From contig JAKSLN010000006.1 in the NCBI GenBank assembly GCA_024401165.1, forward strand, positions 1-45,307: 45,307 nucleotides of DNA, read 5' to 3'. The first letter of the stretch is position 1. Each line of letters opens with the position of its first letter. This stretch comes from Bacteroidaceae bacterium. Its GTDB lineage: Bacteria; Bacteroidota; Bacteroidia; Bacteroidales; Bacteroidaceae. Positions 41,801 to 45,307 of the stretch are shown here, piece by piece. The position numbers and the translations under genes were made by a program. The notes beneath the pieces were generated by a model. The model made no database searches. It was not told the DNA's origin and saw only the letters and a program-made list of their open reading frames with translations.

Positions 41801-42374
41801 AGTCATTCTTCTGCACCTCCAACTGGTCGATGGCCGCCATCTCTGCCTTGGCCAAGGAATCCTGGTCTTGGTAGTAATAGTACGTTGAACTGATGATATG
41901 GTATTCTGCCTGTGCGTAATAATAGTCATGCCTGTCTAGTCCCTGCAAAATGTCAAGTTCTTCTTCGATGCGCCTCAAACGGCGGCTAGCACTACTGCGA
42001 GCCTCATAGAATCGACGGCCATCGCCAATTCGCTGGGTAACCTTCATCTTCATGACGTCCGAGCACAGCAACACAATCTGATTGTGAGACAAATTATAGG
42101 AACTGTCACACAAGACGAGTGCACGGTCATAATCCATGTCGTGATAGCACACAAAAGCAAGCATATTGTATGCCCTTGCTTTATCCTCCGAGTTGTCCGA
42201 GGCAAGCAAAAGAGCTTTTCTTGCCAACGCTTCCGTACTGTCGGCATGAGTATATCGCAGATTGTAGGCAACAGTCAGCAACGAATCAACCTCACTATAT
42301 ACACCCTCTCTTCCTTGCTTGCCGCAAGTTGTAAGGAGAAGCAATGTCAATGTAACGAGGACGATTTGTTTCAT
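38844..42374 (-). CDS. Two-module hybrid-membrane sensor kinase (DUF5112/DUF5113-like)
   Basis: 1176 aa. Lipoprotein-like N-terminus (LLLLTTCGKQG), periplasmic TPR region to about 435, membrane helix 443-463. Module 1: coiled coil, a degenerate H-box region (KVSLVQAVTPFLDRIL, no His), then an intact HATPase with N-box NTLADNARKFTP (Asn636, Asn641), G1 DTGCG (669-673) and G2 GKKGFGFG. A second signal-like helix (751-766) and a further short periplasmic region follow. Membrane helix 904-925 leads to module 2, which has candidate phospho-acceptor His974 in TIKHESMYYPSR but no N, G1 or G2 box. The parts resemble DUF5112 and DUF5113. The ORF has no stop at the joint. Works with the regulator at 38094. 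Confidence 0.82.
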   Translation of the reverse strand: MKQIVLVTLTLLLLTTCGKQGREGVYSEVDSLLTVAYNLRYTHADSTEALARKALLLASDNSEDKARAYNMLAFVCYHDMDYDRALVLCDSSYNLSHNQIVLLCSDVMKMKVTQRIGDGRRFYEARSSASRRLRRIEEELDILQGLDRHDYYYAQAEYHIISSTYYYYQDQDSLAKAEMAAIDQLEVQKNDSTQWLNYLYMMGSGGLVNGSYEEVAKQEFEYLINCFANSLRINNSYFAGNALQALASRLKTKYDRDIIRERFFDSYNMLYGQHIFWMPRDSIFTDDYFPQALARHALSLFLDYGDLFQTACVYRTLGELSFYRGFNEASLDYYKHALSCVNEHHKKYYPHSKDTLQAYNANESGVMSIERKWIEDESVQTVPEWMAGIRQQLTMTYSALDMKSASDYNRNIYLDILESTSQNREIESRKKELEEEIDIQHTLLWAAASVLLLFLFLFIYLLLRLRPHLSNEESASLNSSKRILKDDQVRVEALLDRLEELHEEYEVSRLRISQNKIRNVEKRAKVSLVQAVTPFLDRILNEISRMKKRQQCEPQQLEYIAELSDQIVSYNDILTEWIQMERGQLSLQISTIELQELFEIVERGHYAFDQQGVKLIVEPTDFQVKADKALTLFMLNTLADNARKFTPSGGSVRVSATEGEGYVELSVSDTGCGLKPEDIDTIVNSKVYDAGQIGANDADVHGKKGFGFGLMNCKGIIEKYKKASKQFYVCTFGIESKVGEGSRFFFRLPRVMMLVLSCLLSTNLFAGNDSIPSQTVVDADLATHYYDLVYDCNVEGYYEDAIFYADSALMAYNPELKLFPSDNNANEQEALEVNAYRNGEDWDYILLMNLRNEIAVAALALHEWDLYNYNNRLCVYLHKLYHQDKTLPTYCDNLQNTKSKSQQITVLLVILSLISVVLIYMLFKGRRRLAADITRSIQHDISQQEDLLSHSKYEESRLHVQNQVLDNCLSTIKHESMYYPSRIRQLVDTEDVDLQQLDELTIYYKQMYTLLSGQAERQTANVGQRREQIELSAVKALIKDAFSQATKKSKSSTKLLVDGNNNNESSCYVRADSTLLSELFKQLFTYVLTAFPQTEEITLQTDRQKSVIRFIVASHEITYSDQESHNLFYPSKERIPLLIVKQIIRDTDALNNNPGLRLVADEHSIWFTLPVSDTKK

Positions 42375-42376
42375 GA

Positions 42377-43636
42377 TTACTTACCAAGTAGCTTTTCTAT
42401 TTCTGCAAATTCTTTGCCTAAATTGAGATTCAGGTAAATACGATAGAGCGGACGGCCCCAACGTTCTTTGTCTTCCGGAAGCAACTGACGCAATTGCTCG
42501 AACGGAGGTCGGGCCAGTTTGTAGAATGCAGCAATCTTTTCCTTCTCCTTTTTATTACGAGCCTTTCGGATGTCCTGATCCATATTTTCCTCAGTCTCCA
42601 TAGCCAGGTTCATGTACGATAGCCCTTTATTGTATATGGCATTTGTGTTGAGGGAATCGCGGGCAAGCGTCGAGTCACACATTTCAATGCAATCGTTCCA
42701 CTTCTCCTTGTGCAAATAGAACAGGGACTTTGCATAATAATAAAGCTTTCCTCCAGGCACCTTCTTCAGCAGCGTGTCCGCCAGCGCCAGGCCTTCGTCG
42801 TACATGTGCTCATTCTCATAATACTCAGCCAAAGAGGTAAAGAAGTAGTCATGTTTGGGGTAGCTTGAACAACCTTCTTTCAAGTCCTTGACCCAGTTAA
42901 CCGTGTCCTTGAGCGCAGCATGACAACGGACTTTGTATTCTTGCAACAAAGCCAAACTGACTCCATTCACCTCAGACATGGACTCATCAATATAAAGCAA
43001 GGCCGTCTGGGGCAGCTGCAAGTTGTAGGCCGAGAGCATGGCGTAAAGACATATTTGCGGGTAGATGCCATCCAACTGAATGATATCAACGTCTTGCATC
43101 ATCTCAGCCTCTCGCAAAGCAAGGAAAATTTGGAAATAAGGCAAAGCCTTCTGGTACTCATTACGTCGAAGGAAGAAACGGCCGCCATTGTAGACATTGC
43201 TTCTGTATTTCAACAAGATATCGCGGTTCTTGCTGCGATAGGACAGGCGCTGCTTTCCTTTTGCATCAGGCACAGCATCAACGCTGTCGCTCTTCAAAGC
43301 ATACTGCGAAGCCTTTAGCAACGTATTGAAGAACTGTGCCGTATCATACTTCTGGTTCAGGTACGCTTTGAGGTTTTCTCCATCGTTAAGGCTAATGTTG
43401 AGCAAAGCAAGCATATTGTAGATTTCTGCCTTCTCTGCATCCCCCAAGCCTTCACGTTTCAATGCCTCATTCAACGCTTGCTCATGGCGTCCCTGGTCGC
43501 GCTTGTTCTTGATGCCATTGCGTGCTTCCTTGAGCAACGTCTTTATGGGCGTCGGAGGTTTGGGTTTGTCCTTGCCGTCAGCCAGGAGAGGCATCCCCAC
43601 GAACATTAACATTATATATAAAATAAACCTATGCAT
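42377..43636 (-). CDS. Exported TPR protein, head of the sensor-kinase operon
   Basis: 419 aa. Signal peptide MHRFILYIMLMFVGMPLLADG, then TPR-like helices (QYALKSDSV..., RFFLRRNEYQKALPYFQIFL, AEYYENEHMYDEGLALADTL, LYYYAKSLFYLHKEKWNDC, NTNAIYNKGLSYMNLAMETE). It ends 2 nt before the kinase start, so the two are coupled. The kinase has its own periplasmic TPRs, so this may be a co-sensor or partner. Confidence 0.85.
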   Translation of the reverse strand: MHRFILYIMLMFVGMPLLADGKDKPKPPTPIKTLLKEARNGIKNKRDQGRHEQALNEALKREGLGDAEKAEIYNMLALLNISLNDGENLKAYLNQKYDTAQFFNTLLKASQYALKSDSVDAVPDAKGKQRLSYRSKNRDILLKYRSNVYNGGRFFLRRNEYQKALPYFQIFLALREAEMMQDVDIIQLDGIYPQICLYAMLSAYNLQLPQTALLYIDESMSEVNGVSLALLQEYKVRCHAALKDTVNWVKDLKEGCSSYPKHDYFFTSLAEYYENEHMYDEGLALADTLLKKVPGGKLYYYAKSLFYLHKEKWNDCIEMCDSTLARDSLNTNAIYNKGLSYMNLAMETEENMDQDIRKARNKKEKEKIAAFYKLARPPFEQLRQLLPEDKERWGRPLYRIYLNLNLGKEFAEIEKLLGK

Positions 43637-43644
43637 AACTATTG

Positions 43645-43652
43645 CAAAGTTA
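43645..43652 (-). promoter_or_regulatory. -7 element of the sensor-kinase operon
   Basis: TAACTTTG on the minus strand, 8 nt before the ATG at 43636, giving a near-leaderless mRNA unless translation starts further in. Confidence 0.5.
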
Positions 43653-43744
43653 GTGCTTTTTTGTCATTTGAGAAACTAATTTAATCATTTTTAAGATGGC
43701 TTACTATATATTTATATATAATGTGTGATTTCAGAAGTTATTTT

Positions 43745-43775
43745 TTTGAGGTTTCTCTTAAAATGTGTATCTTTG
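43745..43775 (+). promoter_or_regulatory. Promoter of the GH43-CBM6 gene
   Basis: TTTG (43745-43748), exactly 19 nt, TATCTTTG (43768-43775): full consensus. Leader about 45 nt, A-rich (AACAAAACAA). Confidence 0.85.
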
Positions 43776-43824
43776 CATCTGATTAAGCAGAAACAAAACA
43801 ATTACTAATACTAACAACAAAACA

Positions 43825-45168
43825 ATGAAAAAACTAACAAGTACACTCTTGGCACTGGCATGCACGTTGGGTGCCTCGGCACAGCTGAACATGCCTCTCG
43901 TTCAGACAAAGTACACGGCCGACCCTGCACCCTACGTTCACGGCGACACCGTTTACCTCTACACCACTCACGACGAAGATGGCGCAGGCGGATTCATGAT
44001 GAAGGACTGGTTGCTCTATACCTCTACAGACATGGTCAACTGGGAAGACCACGGCGCTGTAGCATCTTTGCGCGACTTCAAGTGGTACAAAGGCGACAAC
44101 GGCGCCTGGGCAGAACAAGTCATTGAGCGCAATGGCAAATGGTACATGTATTGCCCCATCCACGGCAATGGCATCGGTGTCTTGGTTGCAAATTCACCCT
44201 ACGGACCCTTCAAGGACCCCCTCGGCAAGCCTCTGGTTTGGCAAAAAGAGCATTGGGACGACATCGACCCAACCGTCTGGATTGACGACGACGGACAGGC
44301 ATACCTTTATTGGGGCAACCCGAATCTTTACATGGTCAAGCTCAACGAGGACATGATCTCTTATAGCGGCGAAATCGTCAAGCATCCCAAGATCAAAGAC
44401 TATCAGGAAGGTCCTTGGATGTACAAGCACGGTCAGTACTATTATATGGCATTTGCCTCAACTTGCTGCCCCGAAGGTATTGGCTATGCCATGAGCACCA
44501 GCGCTGCCGGTCCTTGGGAGTATAAGGGCCACATCATGAACCATACCACGCAGACTCGAGGCAACCATCCCGGCATCATCGACTTCAAGGGCAAGTCCTA
44601 TTGCTTTGGTCTGAACTACGACATTTATCGTCTCCAGACCAGTCGTCACGCCGAACAGCGTTGCGTTTCAGCTGGCGAAATGACCTACAACGCCGATGGA
44701 ACCATCAAGGAAATGCCATATTTCTATGACTGCAAACTCGACCAAGTAGGCAGCTTCAACCCCTTCCGTCGCGTTGAGGCAGAGACAATGGCTTGGGGTT
44801 ATGGCCTTAAGACGACACGCGAGAACCCTTCTGGCCCTTGGAATCCCACACTCTTCGTTACCGACATTGACGAGGGTGAGTTCCTCATGCTCAAAGGCGT
44901 AGACTTTGGTAAGGGAGCAAAGAGCATCACGGCATCTTGCAGCAGCATCCTTTATGGTGGTAAGATGGAACTTCACATCGACGCCATCGATGGTCCCCTG
45001 ATTGGTACAGTCACCGTGCCTGCCACCAAGTTCAAGTATCAGGAGTGCAAGGCAAAACTCTCTCCCAAGGCTGTTGGCAAACACGACCTTTATTTCGTGT
45101 TCAAGAGCACCAGCTACATGCAGAAGAAGAACCTCTTCAACTGGGATTGGTGGAAGATGGAGAAATAA
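43825..45168 (+). CDS. Glycoside hydrolase family 43 with C-terminal CBM6
   Basis: 447 aa, secreted (MKKLTSTLLALACTLGASAQ). GH43 triad: Asp33 (YTADPAPYV), Asp148 (DIDPTVWIDDDG) and Glu195 (YQEGPWMYKHGQYYYMAF). Residues from about 318 to 440 form a CBM6-like beta-sandwich (RRVEAETMAWGYGLKTTREN, FLMLKGVDFGKGAKSI). Family members are beta-xylosidases or alpha-L-arabinofuranosidases; activity on xylan or arabinan side chains is likely. It stands alone with its own promoter, and no transporter or regulator is adjacent. Confidence 0.93.
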   Translation: MKKLTSTLLALACTLGASAQLNMPLVQTKYTADPAPYVHGDTVYLYTTHDEDGAGGFMMKDWLLYTSTDMVNWEDHGAVASLRDFKWYKGDNGAWAEQVIERNGKWYMYCPIHGNGIGVLVANSPYGPFKDPLGKPLVWQKEHWDDIDPTVWIDDDGQAYLYWGNPNLYMVKLNEDMISYSGEIVKHPKIKDYQEGPWMYKHGQYYYMAFASTCCPEGIGYAMSTSAAGPWEYKGHIMNHTTQTRGNHPGIIDFKGKSYCFGLNYDIYRLQTSRHAEQRCVSAGEMTYNADGTIKEMPYFYDCKLDQVGSFNPFRRVEAETMAWGYGLKTTRENPSGPWNPTLFVTDIDEGEFLMLKGVDFGKGAKSITASCSSILYGGKMELHIDAIDGPLIGTVTVPATKFKYQECKAKLSPKAVGKHDLYFVFKSTSYMQKKNLFNWDWWKMEK

Positions 45169-45171
45169 AAG

Positions 45172-45307
45172 CATTAGCGCCTTTTCAAAAGTTTCAATAC
45201 GTCTTTTAAAAAGTTCTGCTACAGCTTTTAGGAATTACTGCTACACCTTTTCGAAATTACCGCTGCGCCTTTTGAAAAATCCCGCAGCGCCTTTTAACCG
45301 GCTGGCC
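45172..45307 (+). repeat. 22-bp-period array, copy 2 (cut by window end)
   Basis: Units of 22 bp begin at 45172, 45194, 45216, 45238, 45260 and 45282, e.g. CTGCTACAGCTTTTAGG..., CCGCTGCGCCTTTTG.... The last leads into AACCGGCTGGCC, the left arm of the hairpin in the array at 28737-28934, so the element continues outside. It begins 3 nt after the GH43 stop. Confidence 0.85.

Overview
The window looks like chromosomal DNA of a plant-fibre-degrading Bacteroidota, most likely Prevotella or a close relative. Many genes are preceded by the Bacteroidales promoter pattern (TTTG, about 19 nt, TAnnTTTG). Start codons sit in A-rich leaders without Shine-Dalgarno sequences. Secreted proteins end in Prevotella-type 'DLSGR...GLYIVNGK' C-termini, and the glycoside hydrolase content is typical of the group. 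There is no rRNA, integrase, transposase or CRISPR array, and one tRNA.

Left third (1-12945): a minus-strand run of exported proteins reads from 11651 down to 1: a small secreted protein, a HExxH metallopeptidase-like protein (DUF6055-like), a 961-aa repeat protein (DUF4859-like), a GH127 enzyme, a GH127/GH146-type enzyme and a GH43 enzyme cut by the window edge. A divergent AraC-family regulator starts at 12103. Between them lie a consensus promoter and a 21-bp-spaced direct repeat that looks like an AraC-type operator. No SusC/SusD pair is present. I infer a locus for beta-L-arabinofuranose-bearing plant glycans, possibly hydroxyproline-rich glycoproteins, because a peptidase is grouped with beta-L-arabinofuranosidase-type enzymes.

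12946-18962: a decayed nuclease-like gene fragment, a GNAT acetyltransferase, then a plus-strand group with a TonB-dependent receptor, a periplasmic HMA (MxCxxC) metal-binding protein, a helical-repeat protein and an unusual thioredoxin-CE2 esterase fusion. Receptor plus HMA protein suggests copper or another soft metal.

18963-34940: mostly housekeeping and envelope genes: FadL-like porin, Tyr/Gly-rich exported protein, prmA, TPR protein, def, ruvX, SPOR lipoprotein, a YtxH/DUF1469 envelope cassette, rarA, a GT2 glycosyltransferase, glnS, a TPR protein and tRNA-Pro(TGG).

35022-43636: a tight minus-strand operon: TPR protein, a 1176-aa two-module sensor kinase, a response regulator, a small AbgT-like membrane protein and a PcrA/UvrD helicase. 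In the kinase, the first module has an intact ATPase but no H-box histidine. The second has a candidate histidine but no ATPase motifs.

43825-45168: a second, complete GH43-CBM6 enzyme with its own consensus promoter.

The intergenic DNA is unusually structured. It holds a 22-bp-periodic array present in two opposite-strand copies, a MITE-like palindromic element in two full copies and one half copy, a 24-bp tandem repeat, a 44-bp tandem duplication in the araC leader, and a 3'-UTR repeat shared by two metal/esterase-region genes.
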